Positions 44,630 through 55,201 of a stretch of DNA of 64,000 nt are shown one piece after another; within the stretch, counting starts at the first letter, position 1, and every line of letters starts with the position of its first letter. The stretch lies in assembly GCA_016716765.1 (NCBI GenBank), contig JADJVA010000020.1, positions 1,240,001-1,304,000 of the forward strand, in the 5' to 3' direction. Below the pieces are notes generated by a model. The model saw only the letters and a program-made list of their open reading frames with translations. It made no database searches and was not told the DNA's origin. Origin of the DNA: Bdellovibrionales bacterium. GTDB lineage: Bacteria; Bdellovibrionota; Bdellovibrionia; Bdellovibrionales; UBA1609. Made by a program: the position numbers and the translations under genes.

Positions 44630-46513
44630 CTACTCAACTGTCACCGACTTAGCCAAGTTCCGTGGCTGGTCAACGTCGTGACCAAGACTGGATGCCACGT
44701 GATATGCAAGTAGCTGAAGTGGAATAACTATCAATAAAGGATTTACCGTCCATGAAGCAGGAGGAATGGCCAAATAGTGACTCGAAAGGCTCTCAAGTCT
44801 TTTGTCCTCGCCGGTTCCGATGGCAATAATAACTCCTCCCCGCGCCTTGGCCTCTTCCAAATTACTGATCGTTTTTTCATGCAGTTCATCCTGAGGCGCC
44901 AACATAACTACGGCCATTTTTTCATCAATCAAAGCCAAGGGACCATGTTTCATCTCTCCAGCCGCATAGCCTTCGGCGTGCATGTAGGCAAGCTCTTTAA
45001 GCTTGAGGGCTCCTTCAAGTGCCATTGGATAGCTGGTTCCTCGCCCCAGATAGAGAAAGCCCTTGTGTTTTTTCAGAGTATCAGCCGCATCCTCAAAAAA
45101 CTGGCTATGAGCCAACACATGTTCCATTTGGCTAGGGGCCATTAACAAAGCCTCAATATACTTCTCGACTTCTCTGGAGTCAGCCCCCCGTTCCTGAGCA
45201 AATGCAAGGGCCAATACATTTAGAAGCGCCATTGTCGAAACCAAGGCCTTTGTGCTTGCCACTCCAATTTCAACCCCTGCATTCATATAGAGGTGCCCGT
45301 GAGCCTCGCGATCAATTGAAGAGCTGCGAACATTTGTAATACTTAAAATATTTATTCCAGACTCTTTAGCAAGGCGCAATGCCGCCAAGGTGTCAGCAGT
45401 TTCACCACTTTGTGAAATTGCAATCAACAAAGAATTTTTTGGCAATACGGGATGACGATATCGAAATTCACTAGCGAGATCAACCTCCGTTGGAAGACCT
45501 GCTATCCTCTCCAAAAGATACTCTCCGACCATCGCCGCATAATAGGAGGTTCCACACGCGACAATAAAAACTCTTTCAATATTTTTAAATAGAAGAGAAG
45601 TACTATTCCAATCCTCTGTGGAATCGAGCTCAGCAAGATCTTCAACAGACTTCCCACCAAATCCAACTTGATGAAGCCGGATTGATCTATTTTCTAATCG
45701 AATGTGGGGGGCAATGGCCTGGGCTACGGCTCTCGGTTGCTCAAATATTTCCTTGAGCATAAAATGGGGATATCCTAGTTTCTGAGCCTGCTCAGAAGAC
45801 CAATGCACCCTTGTCGTTTTGATCGGCAAAGACTTTCCTGACTCATCAAATAACTCAAATGATTTGTCCTTTACCAACAAGATTTCATGGTCCTTCAAAT
45901 ATATAACTTCTCTGGTGTAAGGAAGAATCGCCTGAACATCGCTCGCAATAACTACTTCTTGATCATTTCCGCCTACAACCAAAGGAGGGCCATTTTTGAA
46001 CGCGACAAGTTTATTGGGCTGTTCTGCCCACACACTGAGAATCGAATAGGCACCACGCAAACGCGGAAGCACCGCCAATACAGCCATATAAAGATCCTGG
46101 GTCAATTCGACGGCTCTAGCCAGCAGGTGAGCAACTAGTTCAGAATCAGTATCGGAATCAAAATGAGAGCCTTTATCTGCAAGTTCTGCTCGTAATTCAG
46201 CATAATTCTCAATAATGCCGTTATGAACGATGCTGATGCCATTAACGGTATGAGGGTGAGCATTCTTTTCGTTTGGCGGGCCGTGGGTGGCCCAACGAGT
46301 ATGCCCAATGCCAATGTGTCCATCAAAACTGAAGTTCTTCAATTTTTTTTCTAGATTAGATAATTTTCCTTCAGCACGAACTCTCTTGAACTCTCCCTTA
46401 TCTAAAATCGCCACTCCTGCTGAATCATAGCCACGATATTCCAGAGTGCGAAGTCCACTGAGGATCACTTCCTTTGGATCTCGGGGCCCCGCATATCCAA
46501 CAATTCCACACAT
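44630..46513 (-). CDS. glmS: Glutamine-fructose-6-phosphate aminotransferase (isomerising)
   Basis: 627 residues. The N-terminal glutaminase has the nucleophile Cys after the initiator Met (MCGIVGYAG), LRTLEYRGYDSAG and GHTRWATHG. Two SIS sugar-isomerase domains follow (CGTSYYAAMVGEYL, SQSGETADTLAALRLAKESG) and the tail ends NLAKSVTVE. It makes glucosamine-6-phosphate for peptidoglycan and LPS. I see no glmS ribozyme upstream. It lies downstream of glmU on the same strand, 50 nt apart, so the two likely form one operon. Confidence 0.96.
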   Translation of the reverse strand: MCGIVGYAGPRDPKEVILSGLRTLEYRGYDSAGVAILDKGEFKRVRAEGKLSNLEKKLKNFSFDGHIGIGHTRWATHGPPNEKNAHPHTVNGISIVHNGIIENYAELRAELADKGSHFDSDTDSELVAHLLARAVELTQDLYMAVLAVLPRLRGAYSILSVWAEQPNKLVAFKNGPPLVVGGNDQEVVIASDVQAILPYTREVIYLKDHEILLVKDKSFELFDESGKSLPIKTTRVHWSSEQAQKLGYPHFMLKEIFEQPRAVAQAIAPHIRLENRSIRLHQVGFGGKSVEDLAELDSTEDWNSTSLLFKNIERVFIVACGTSYYAAMVGEYLLERIAGLPTEVDLASEFRYRHPVLPKNSLLIAISQSGETADTLAALRLAKESGINILSITNVRSSSIDREAHGHLYMNAGVEIGVASTKALVSTMALLNVLALAFAQERGADSREVEKYIEALLMAPSQMEHVLAHSQFFEDAADTLKKHKGFLYLGRGTSYPMALEGALKLKELAYMHAEGYAAGEMKHGPLALIDEKMAVVMLAPQDELHEKTISNLEEAKARGGVIIAIGTGEDKRLESLSSHYLAIPPASWTVNPLLIVIPLQLLAYHVASSLGHDVDQPRNLAKSVTVE

Positions 46514-46563
46514 TGACCATTCACTCCCGGCTCTCGCGCCACAGATGCTTTAATTCACAACCT

Positions 46564-48024
46564 CTACTTTGATGATCTTTCTCCCTTTATCGCCCCAACT
46601 CCCACAGCAGGGACCTCCTCCGAAGAACCAGTGGAATTGGGGGAATTAGAATGAGAGCTTCTCGGTACATAATTCTCTCTTACGATTTGCTTAGCGCGAG
46701 CGACTGCTAGCGCCCCTGGAGGAACACTCTTAGTGATTGTCGACCCCGAAGCGATAACCGCTCCGTCCCCCACCTCTATGGGAGCAACGAATTGACTGTC
46801 ACTCCCAACGAATACATTTTTACCAATCTTTGTTTTGTATTTTTTGTGATCGACCGCATAGTTACAAGTGATTGTGCCACAACCTATATTCGTGTCCTCT
46901 CCCACTTCGGCGTCACCTAAGTAAGTCAAATGAGAAGCCTTGGCCCGATCTCCAAACTGAACTTTCTTCAGTTCCACAAAGTTTCCAACCTTTGCTTCGA
47001 CACCCACAGTCGTCTCTGGTCTGATGTGTGCGTAGGGGCCAATCTGAGCTCTGTCCCTTATTTGGGCACCCTGAATATAGCTTCCACCTTTGACTTCAAC
47101 TCCATCTCCCAATTGACAACGAATCAGCATTGCGTGGGGCTCCACCACGCAAAATGATCCTAGTTCACTTGGCCCTTTGATCATGACACCAGGATAGATG
47201 ACAGATCCTGATCCGATAGTGACGTTGTCCTCGATGTAAGTCGCTCGTGGATCAATGATCACAACGCCCTTTTCTAACAACTCACGTGCCTTCCTTCGAA
47301 AGATCAATCCGGTGGCCTTAGCTAAGTCCAGCTGGCTATTGACCCCAAAGGCCAATTGTCGGCTCCCTTTTACCCCTTCTACTCTCATCTTTTCTTCGAT
47401 CGCCAAAGACAGAATGTCTGTGAGGTAAAACTCACCTTGTACGTTCTCATTCTTTATTTTCGGTAGCAAAATATTGAGAATTTCGGAGCGAACCAGGTAA
47501 AAACCTGCATTAACCTCACAGATCTTCCTCGTCTCATGCGAAGCATCCTTTTCTTCGATAATTGCACATATCTTATTTTGCCGTCTGAGGATACGTCCAA
47601 ATCCTGTTGGATTGGTCAACTCAACAGTCACAACTTGCAAATCATCATTTGACTGTTCAAACTCAGTTATCAAACTCCGCAACTCATCTGCCCGAATGAG
47701 CGGGTGATCTCCATTCAGAATCAAAACCGTTCCTTCTAGATTTTCAGGCTGGGCCGCCCTCACCGCGTCTCCAGTGCCCCTTTGCTGTTTTTGATGAAAA
47801 CAACAAACTCCGTGAGGTTCCACCACACTTCTGACAAGAGATTCACCAAAGCCCAGGACAACTCGAATCTCTTTCGCCCCAGCCTGCTTCACCTCGGTGA
47901 TCATCCGTTGAATCATCGGAACACCCGCCACAGGATGAAGTACCTTTGGTAGAGGAGATCTCATCCGGGTGCCCTTGCCTGCCGCCAATAGAATCGCAGA
48001 AAAACCTTTTTTTGCCATGACCAT
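46564..48024 (-). CDS. glmU: Bifunctional GlmU (GlcNAc-1-P uridyltransferase / acetyltransferase)
   Basis: 486 residues. Pyrophosphorylase domain with LLAAGKGTRMRSPLPKVLHPV, QQRGTGDAVRAA and NGDHPLI; then a left-handed beta-helix with hexapeptide repeats (GPYAHIRPETTVGVEAKVGNFVE, NIGCGTITCNYA). It makes UDP-GlcNAc from glucosamine-1-phosphate. A polar tail of about 30 residues follows. ATG 48018 (AKKGF) is a possible alternative start. The 49-nt gap to the divergent amidase gene holds both promoters. Confidence 0.96.
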   Translation of the reverse strand: MVMAKKGFSAILLAAGKGTRMRSPLPKVLHPVAGVPMIQRMITEVKQAGAKEIRVVLGFGESLVRSVVEPHGVCCFHQKQQRGTGDAVRAAQPENLEGTVLILNGDHPLIRADELRSLITEFEQSNDDLQVVTVELTNPTGFGRILRRQNKICAIIEEKDASHETRKICEVNAGFYLVRSEILNILLPKIKNENVQGEFYLTDILSLAIEEKMRVEGVKGSRQLAFGVNSQLDLAKATGLIFRRKARELLEKGVVIIDPRATYIEDNVTIGSGSVIYPGVMIKGPSELGSFCVVEPHAMLIRCQLGDGVEVKGGSYIQGAQIRDRAQIGPYAHIRPETTVGVEAKVGNFVELKKVQFGDRAKASHLTYLGDAEVGEDTNIGCGTITCNYAVDHKKYKTKIGKNVFVGSDSQFVAPIEVGDGAVIASGSTITKSVPPGALAVARAKQIVRENYVPRSSHSNSPNSTGSSEEVPAVGVGAIKGERSSK

Positions 48025-48073
48025 TTGTTATGATTGACTCAATGAAAGGTCAAGAAAGGACCCGTTATATTTT

Positions 48074-48763
48074 ATGCTTCATATTTTAAGTGACTGGGCG
48101 CAATCTTCAACTGGACAGCAAATTTCGCTTCACAGCTCATTGCCTCTGACGCACTTGAAAACCTGTGCGCCTCTTATTTGTATCGGTGGCGTCCATGGAG
48201 ACGAGCCAGAAGGAGTTTTGCTCGCAACAGCTCTACTGGAGTGGCTTAAAAGCCACAGCGGGAAAAATCGTCATGAATGGGTGATTATTCCTTGTCTCAA
48301 TGTGGATGGTTTCAAGCTGAACCAGCGGACCAATGGTCGAGGCGTTGATCTGAATCGAAATTTTCCCAGTACGGATTGGACAAATGAGCACAATGCTCCA
48401 CGCTATTATCCCGGATCGTCGAAGGGAAGCGAAAACGAAATAAAGGCTCTCAGTCAGTTGGTCCATGACCTACAGCCACGTCTCATTATTCACTTTCATT
48501 CATGGGTACCCGCCGTGATCTTTGCCGGAAAACTCCCTCACCCAGCTCCTCATTTTCTTGCCGAAAGCTCTGGCTACCCATTGAAGGAAGACATTGGATA
48601 TCCCACTCCCGGCAGTCTTGGACAGTGGGCCTGGCTAGACCTCGGTATTCCGGTTATATGCACGGAGGAGTGCGAGGGCGCCACTCAGCACGAAACCTGG
48701 ACTCGATTCGGGCCGGGTTTGCAAAAGATCTTTGAGCATCCTCTGCCTCTTCCCGTAAAATGA
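48074..48763 (+). CDS. M14 zinc peptidase, MpaA-like murein peptide amidase
   Basis: 229 residues. Zinc ligands HGDE (His41, Glu44) and the His in IIHFHS, the substrate-binding NVDGF and RTNGRGVDLNRNFP, and the catalytic Glu region ICTEECEG are all present. The MpaA group cuts the gamma-D-Glu to diaminopimelate bond of peptidoglycan peptides. No signal peptide, so a cytoplasmic recycling role is likely. It is divergent from glmU, which makes a peptidoglycan precursor. Confidence 0.85.
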   Translation: MLHILSDWAQSSTGQQISLHSSLPLTHLKTCAPLICIGGVHGDEPEGVLLATALLEWLKSHSGKNRHEWVIIPCLNVDGFKLNQRTNGRGVDLNRNFPSTDWTNEHNAPRYYPGSSKGSENEIKALSQLVHDLQPRLIIHFHSWVPAVIFAGKLPHPAPHFLAESSGYPLKEDIGYPTPGSLGQWAWLDLGIPVICTEECEGATQHETWTRFGPGLQKIFEHPLPLPVK

Positions 48764-48766
48764 ATT

Positions 48767-50715
48767 ATGGTTAGTGAAGTTTATTCGGATCCACCATTTC
48801 CCAAGTCTCAGACACTTTCGCAGAGCCAACTGGGAGCCGAGTGGATCAAAGACATCAAGGAAGCCGAGGATCGGCTTCTTACGAACTCATTTCCGGTGAT
48901 TATCTTTCAGATTCCCCGTGAAGATCTCGGTGCTCTCTCCTCAAGTGTCTCCAGGAATATCGAAAAAGATCACCTCGAACCAACATTATCTTTATAACCG
49001 ATGGGTTCAGCTGGAGTGATCTTCTCCAGATCACGAATAAGTGTAAGCCCTTTCGGCTAATTAATACTCACCAAGATCCCAATCTTGAACTCTCTGTCAT
49101 GGAGGCCTTTAGTAACTACTGCCATTCCAAGCAAAATTCTGAATTCGCTCAACTGCTCGAAGACCAAAATGAAGGTCTAAAAAAGCTTAACAATGAAGTC
49201 AGTTCGAAAATCACCAACCACCAAATACGCCTTGATCGATCTCGGACCAAGCAGCACCAAACAAATCTCCAAGTTGCTTATCTGCGCAAAACTATGTTCG
49301 CTATAAATCAGGCAAAAAGTCCAAGAGAAATTGAAAGCCTGTTAGATAGAATACTCACAAAATACCTCAAGCTCTCCGACGTAAGAATCGATTTCTTTTC
49401 AAAAAAAAATAGCCGCCTGAAGGCCGAACCCATAGCGTCTCCGAATAATCCTCTCCTCCATAAAACGCCCATTTATTCAGATGATTTTCAGATAGGAAAT
49501 GTCCATTTTGCCCGATCTATTCAAGCCGGGGACTTCACAAAAATGGAAAAGGAATTTCTCCATCAAGTCACCGAAGCGATTGCACTGGCAATCAATAGAT
49601 TCCGATCATTTGAAAACATTCAAAGTCTCAAGGCTCAATGGCAATCGACATTTGATGCCATAGCAGAGCCTCTGTGTATCACTGATGAGCAATTTCGAAT
49701 TATTCGAACAAATTTTGCTTTTAGGAATGCCTGTGAAATGAGCCACAATGACCTTCTCAATACAAATTGCTTTTTATCTCTCACTGACCGTTCGACACCG
49801 CCCGAAATTCGCGACGGCCATTTTTCCTTTCGTCTGTCGGTACCGGCCCAAGATGGCATCGATAGCAAGATTCATGACGTGCGCATACAACCCCTCCGAT
49901 CAAAATTAAATCAGCACCCCACATTTCTGGTTATTTTCAGAGATATAACCCTCCAGCTCCGACTAGAAAGACAAGTCTTAGAGTCAGAAAAAATGGCTGA
50001 ACTCGGAATAATTAGCAGTAGCATAGCTCACGAGCTTAACAATCCCTTGGGCGGTATCATGTCCTTTTTGCAACTTATACGCATGGAACTAGAAGAAGAT
50101 TCTGAAATTCTTGAAGATATTGTCGCAATGGAAGAAGCAACAAATCGCTGCAAAGAGCTTGTAGAAAACCTGCTGGGATTTGCGCGCCAGGAAGAGGCTG
50201 GTTCAACCATCGGCTTCGACCTGCGCGATACAATTGATCAAACTATCAAAATTCTCGATATCCGAACGCGAAGTCGAGGCATTCAAATTAAAGTCCACTC
50301 GCCGAAAGAGTCCTGCTATATCTATGGCCAATTGCAAAACATTTCCCAAGCAATTCGTCATGTTTTACTAAATGCGATCGAAGCTGTTGAAGATAGAATG
50401 GACAAAGATCCTGGCCACCTAGGAGAGATCCAAATCACACTGATGAAAACTTTCGATGAAATTCAATTGACTATCAATGACAATGGATTTGGATTTTCAG
50501 AAGAAAATAAATCGAAAATTTTTAATCCACTCTACTCGACAAAGACCTCGAAACAGAATGCAGGCCTGGGATTAACAAAGGCATTCAAAATAATGAGAGA
50601 CCATTTTGGAAACCTGGAAATATCTTCTAAACTGGGGTCCGGCACTTCGGCAAAAATTACCTTAAAACGTCCAGATTTAAAAGATGACAGCCAAGTTTTT
50701 GGCTCAAAAATTTGA
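48767..50715 (+). pseudogene. Sensor histidine kinase with apparent 1-base deletion near its N-terminus
   Basis: A frame from ATG 48767 ends at 48997 and another runs from before 49099 to 50715. Together they make one protein if one A is added at 48978-48979 (GAACC to GAAACC), giving ...HLETNIIFITDGFSW and 650 codons exactly. Domains: receiver-like fold without a clear phospho-Asp (about 1-115), coiled coil, GAF-like region (about 160-260), PAS (about 275-390), HisKA with His in SSIAHELNNPLGG, and HATPase (NAIEAVED, DNGFGFSEE, GLGLTKAF). It is an NtrB-type soluble kinase, 170 nt from the NtrC-type regulator that follows. Starting at ATG 49099 would still give a 538-residue kinase with all catalytic parts. 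Confidence 0.82.
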
Positions 50716-50885
50716 CACTGTTTGGTTGTCTCACTTAACATTATCCTAACGGAACCTGATGCGTTTTGAGTTATGTGCGTCAACCCATCAGTCCCAGCCT
50801 CAGTAAAGTAGACGCGGCTTGCAGTTAATGATTGTAAAAAGCACCTCAAGGATTGAGTTGCTGCATCGCCAAGGAAGGGAGCTCA

Positions 50886-52298
50886 ATGCAAGCTCATAGA
50901 ATTCTTGTAGTTGAAGATGAATCCATTCTTCGCACCACTCTGTTTCGGGCCCTCAGCCGCATTGGCTACCAGGTATTGACCGCTGCCACTCGAGCAGAGG
51001 CCCAGACCCTGGCCAAATCAGATGCGCCTCTTGATCTCGCCTTTATCGATTTACGCCTTCCTGATGGCAACGGAATGGATCTGATGGCAGAACTCCTGCA
51101 GATTTATCCAAAAATTAAAGTCATTATTCTCACAGGATACGGCACCATTGATTTGGCCGTTCAAGCGACTCGAAAAGGTGCTTTTCATTTTGTCACTAAG
51201 CCCTTCAATGTGGACGAAGTTCTTAGTCTTGCAGAAAAGGCCCTCTTGAGTGAAAAATCTCGTTCAGAGAATTTCGCGCTCGACAGTGCTCTCCACAAGA
51301 AATATCTTTTTGAGAATATCGTGGGTCAGAGCTCAGAAATCATGAACGTTCTCAGAATTATTGAGAAAGTTGCTGAATCCGATGCCACTGTCCTTATTAC
51401 CGGAGAAAGTGGAACAGGAAAGGAACTTGTCGCAAAGGCGATCCATTTTAATTCTCGCCGCGCGGGCAAGCCATTTATTCCAATCAATTGCGGTGCCATT
51501 CCCGCAGAACTCTTGGAAAGTGAATTGTTCGGTCATATTAAAGGCGCCTTCACGGGGGCTATTGCAAATCGCACCGGACGTTTTGAGCTGGCCGAAGGTG
51601 GAACTCTCTTTCTCGATGAAATCGGCGATATGAGTCCGAACCTCCAAGTCAAGCTGTTGCGCGTGCTTCAAGAACGCCGCTTTGAGCCCTTGGGTAGTAC
51701 TAAAACCATTTCTACTGATGTCCGTGTGTTGGCAGCGACGAACGCAAATCTTGAAAAGGCAGTTGCAGATGGTCGATTCAGAGAGGATCTTTATTACCGC
51801 CTCAACGTGATACCCATCACGGTTCCCCCACTTCGGGAACGGCGATCTGACATCCCGACTCTCTTTCAACATTTTCTCACTCATTTCAATCGCAATCGCG
51901 ACAAAAAATTGGCTGGAATTTCAGGAGAGGCCATGGATTTTTTGCTTCGCTACAATTGGCCTGGCAATATTCGTGAATTGGAAAATCTCGTAGAGCGACT
52001 AACGATTCTGAAAGGTGAAGGTTTGGTTGATACTGAGGACTTGCCCGTAAAATACAAGAAATGCGACGGCACCAACGAGAGATCAGATTTCCTGGCGGGC
52101 CATATGGAGTCAGCTCCTGAATCGGGAATGGACTTCAATTCTGCTGTCGATAATTTTGAGAATTCTCTCATACTGAAAGCTCTTGAAAAGACGGGATGGA
52201 ATCGCAATCAGGCCGCCATTTTATTAAAACTAAATCGTACAACTTTGGTTGAAAAAATAAAGAAGAAGGGCCTTGTTCCTCCAGATGTCTCCATCTGA
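50886..52298 (+). CDS. NtrC-family sigma-54-dependent response regulator
   Basis: 470 residues. ATG 50886 has AAGGAAGGGAG upstream; a frame from 50853 adds residues before the receiver. Receiver with Asp55 (FIDLRLPDGNG), AAA+ with GESGTGKE, GAFTGAI and GGTLFLDEIGDMS, and a Fis-type helix-turn-helix at the end (NRNQAAILLKLNRTTLVEKI). Partner of the kinase encoded just upstream. Its AAA+ domain closely resembles that of the other NtrC-type regulator in this window. Confidence 0.93.
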   Translation: MQAHRILVVEDESILRTTLFRALSRIGYQVLTAATRAEAQTLAKSDAPLDLAFIDLRLPDGNGMDLMAELLQIYPKIKVIILTGYGTIDLAVQATRKGAFHFVTKPFNVDEVLSLAEKALLSEKSRSENFALDSALHKKYLFENIVGQSSEIMNVLRIIEKVAESDATVLITGESGTGKELVAKAIHFNSRRAGKPFIPINCGAIPAELLESELFGHIKGAFTGAIANRTGRFELAEGGTLFLDEIGDMSPNLQVKLLRVLQERRFEPLGSTKTISTDVRVLAATNANLEKAVADGRFREDLYYRLNVIPITVPPLRERRSDIPTLFQHFLTHFNRNRDKKLAGISGEAMDFLLRYNWPGNIRELENLVERLTILKGEGLVDTEDLPVKYKKCDGTNERSDFLAGHMESAPESGMDFNSAVDNFENSLILKALEKTGWNRNQAAILLKLNRTTLVEKIKKKGLVPPDVSI

Positions 52299-52307
52299 GA
52301 ACAGAAG

Positions 52308-52895
52308 TTAGAACACCCACTGCAAGGTCAGCATATTTCTCACATCGCCTGAAGAGGCCTTGTGATTGAACGCTAATTTTGTATCTTGGTTCAAATGACC
52401 ACTCATTTCGAAACCAAGTTCACTTTTGTCGATTTGATAGGCCAATTGGGCTTGCAGGTATCCACTGTAATTGATTGCAGCTCTTGTTTCTGCGGCTCTC
52501 AGAGCGAATTGCACTTTATGTTTGATTTTCGAACTGGCTGATTCGATCTGAATGCTTGAGTTGAGAGACTGAGTCAAAGTATTTGCTGCTTGTCCGATGG
52601 ATGAATTGCGAATCTTTGGTGAGCTAAGCACACTTCCCAAGCTGTGCGCGACAATTCTTGACGCTACATAATTGGCATCATCGCTAGGCACCAAACAAGT
52701 GGGAATGTAATCTTCAGTGCGAAATTGTAAGTCGAGCGGTCTCGGACGTATTTTCTCAATATAACTGAGATCTAATATCTTAGAATCAGTCTCATGCATC
52801 AAAAAGGGATTTCGAACGGCAGCCCAAAGACATTCGGGACTGACCAACAAGATTGCTATTATCAGGCTGAGTATTTGATGAACTCTTCTCTTCAC
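52308..52895 (-). CDS. Hypothetical exported protein, possible outer-membrane strand-rich domain
   Basis: 195 residues with a signal peptide (1-25, ending LWAA). The mature protein has about 100 residues of mixed structure, then alternating strands (HKVQFALRAAETRAAINYSG, YLQAQLAYQIDKSELGFEMS) and an aromatic end TLQWVF, as in proteins inserted by BAM. It is convergent with the regulator gene, 9 nt away. No family is recognised. Confidence 0.55.
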   Translation of the reverse strand: MKRRVHQILSLIIAILLVSPECLWAAVRNPFLMHETDSKILDLSYIEKIRPRPLDLQFRTEDYIPTCLVPSDDANYVASRIVAHSLGSVLSSPKIRNSSIGQAANTLTQSLNSSIQIESASSKIKHKVQFALRAAETRAAINYSGYLQAQLAYQIDKSELGFEMSGHLNQDTKLAFNHKASSGDVRNMLTLQWVF

Positions 52896-53149
52896 CAGAT
52901 CCTTCCCCCGTCTCGTTTCGAGACAATATCACATCCTCATATTAAGCTACTGATGAGATAGAGAGCAAGGTCCAGACCAAGCTTGGGCCTCTGTTGAGGC
53001 GCTTAATGGGCGATAATTGGTGCATGACTGTCAAGATCCAGCTGAGTGATAGAATGGTCGACACTGAAGGGATTTTTTCCCGCAACACAAACCGAGATTC
53101 TCAAATTGAATTGAATTGAAACTAAATCAAATGAATTCGTCTATCCCAA

Positions 53150-54975
53150 TTATGGACAGGCACCACAGCGAAAATAACCGGTTCCAGTGCCGCCAGATAC
53201 CAAAGGTCCACACCACAATCCGCAGCGAGGAAACTCAACAATGTTTGCTGCACCGGTGGTCGTGTGATCGATTCTGGCCATTCGAGAGAGATTCCCGGCC
53301 GTATCAATGGCCTGAACATCAAGCTGAATGACGCATCCAGAAGTTAGGTTATTGAATGTCATCAAATAATTTTTTTGGGTAGGAGTTGATGTTGCGACGG
53401 ATATTGCGGGAGTCGCATTGCAAACCGTGGCCTGATCACATGGCACCCAGACATTATTTCCATCTTGAATATAGGTGATTGGCGGATGACCAGCGGCAGT
53501 CCAGTTATTGACTCCACCCAGTGAAATATTTAAATAGGGAACATCAAAGGTTCCGCCAGGATTTGGCGCCCAGTTGCTTGGAATCGATCTTTGCGGTCGA
53601 GGCAATCCATCTGTAGGCAGAATCAACCAACCTGGGCTCGGAAAAAACGCGGTGGGCGGATACTGGGGACCAGCATCTGGAAAACCACCTGGTTGGCAGA
53701 TAGATGAATAGCCAACTGTCTCAGGTGGCGGCAGCCGATAAGATCGATTCCGACACAAAAGAACTGATCCAGGCTCATTGCCAGCCGCTACAAAACCGAC
53801 CTGAATACGAACCTGATTGGTATTTCTTGCGACACAATTGACATGAGCCGCAGCTCCAGATGGTACCGAAGGAGCAGTGGGCCATTCATTAAGGCGCTTT
53901 TGCGTTCCTGCTCCCCTCCCATACCACTTGACCACGTGGTATTCGTGAGGACTGTGATTGTGGGGGTCGTCGGAATCGATCCGTCCTCAGGGTATTGAAG
54001 ACGCATTTCGCCGGAACAGCCGACGGGAACTGCATTTTTATCGACGTAGGTGGCCGTGAGATTCACTAACAAACCATAGTCATTGCGAAGATTGGGCCCA
54101 AACGCAATGCCATTATTAATTTGAGTGCTGCAATAGTTCCCTCCCTGAGGAGCTGGCGCTACCAGAGTCGTACCTCCAGGACAAGCTCCAACACTTAACG
54201 CTATTTGTCCTGAATTGATCTGTCCAATGTTAAGAGGTGCCGGAAACCCTGTTGGCATAAAGTTAGACATCGCCTTGGGATTCCCCCTCGGCGCTATAAT
54301 AAGAGGGGAAATGCAGGGCTGGATCGCTCCAGTTGCGAGATCGAAAGGACGTATTCGAATCGTGGTCTGCAAATTGGTCAGCGCCTTATTTGAAACCGTA
54401 GGAGTGAAGAGCTGACTGAGTATCCCCCCTGCAGCATTGTAAACTCCACCGGTAGGCGCAACGCAAAAGATGGCGTTATTGGAGTTGGAAATTGCCAACA
54501 TACCACTCATGATTCCCTGAATCAGATGCGCATTCTGTAGTCTGACCGGATTAACTCCAACCGGCACGTCCGAGATATTGAAATTTACGTTGGCAGGATA
54601 TCGATCTGCAATGAGAATATCGCCTCCGCCCGGATCTCCCTCAATGAGGACCGTTCCCTGAAGATTACTTGCCCACCGCACTTGAGCGGGCCCAGGGGGG
54701 GACGCAGGCAACAAATAATCTCCAATAGTAAGTCGGGTTCCCAACGAGCGTATTCGATTGACGACTGTATTTAAGTGATTTGTGCACTCACTTGATTCAC
54801 CCATTTTTCGCATGGCTTTATGGCCGCTGACAAAAATTTGGGAAACTCCAAGAGCGGTTACTGCAATAATAGCGACAGAAACCATCACTTCGGGGAGAGA
54901 AAATCCCCGATTGGCTCCTGGCTTACACCAATTCCTAAACAGCCTCGTCTTCCCATTGAAATTCAAAAAAATCAC
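53150..54975 (-). pseudogene. Large minor prepilin with apparent 1-base deletion
   Basis: A type IV/type II prepilin: cleavage site G/FSLPE (RGFSLPEVMVSVAIIAV) and the hydrophobic N-terminal helix follow a leader of about 23 residues. The first frame ends at 53788 after 395 residues. A second frame continues from about 53900 to 53150 with the same Pro/Cys-rich style (CNATPAISV, CGLWCGP, ending FRCGACP). One extra A in the AAAA run (TTTT at 53898-53901 on the plus strand) joins GGEQERK to KRLNEW and gives 609 codons. At 608 residues it would be a very large minor pilin, probably with a distal functional domain. The GTG start has CAGGGAG upstream. Confidence 0.7.
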
Positions 54976-55201
54976 TCCCTGCTACATGCAATCAATCACC
55001 TCTACTATCATCGGCTGTTCTATTTTTTTTCCCAATAACAATCTGATCTCGTCTCAAGATGAAACTGCCAGTCCATAGCAATATGAGAATGCTCTAGTTT
55101 TCTGCACAAATGCCGATGGCAATGAGGTATTCCGCTGGAGTCGCTTGCATTACCAAACTCCCACATGGACAGAATGCCATGAGGAATGGATCGTGACCAG
55201 A

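Noticed and set aside
51333..51884. 183-codon minus-strand frame inside the second NtrC-type gene
   Set aside because: Antisense to the conserved AAA+ domain; no ribosome site.
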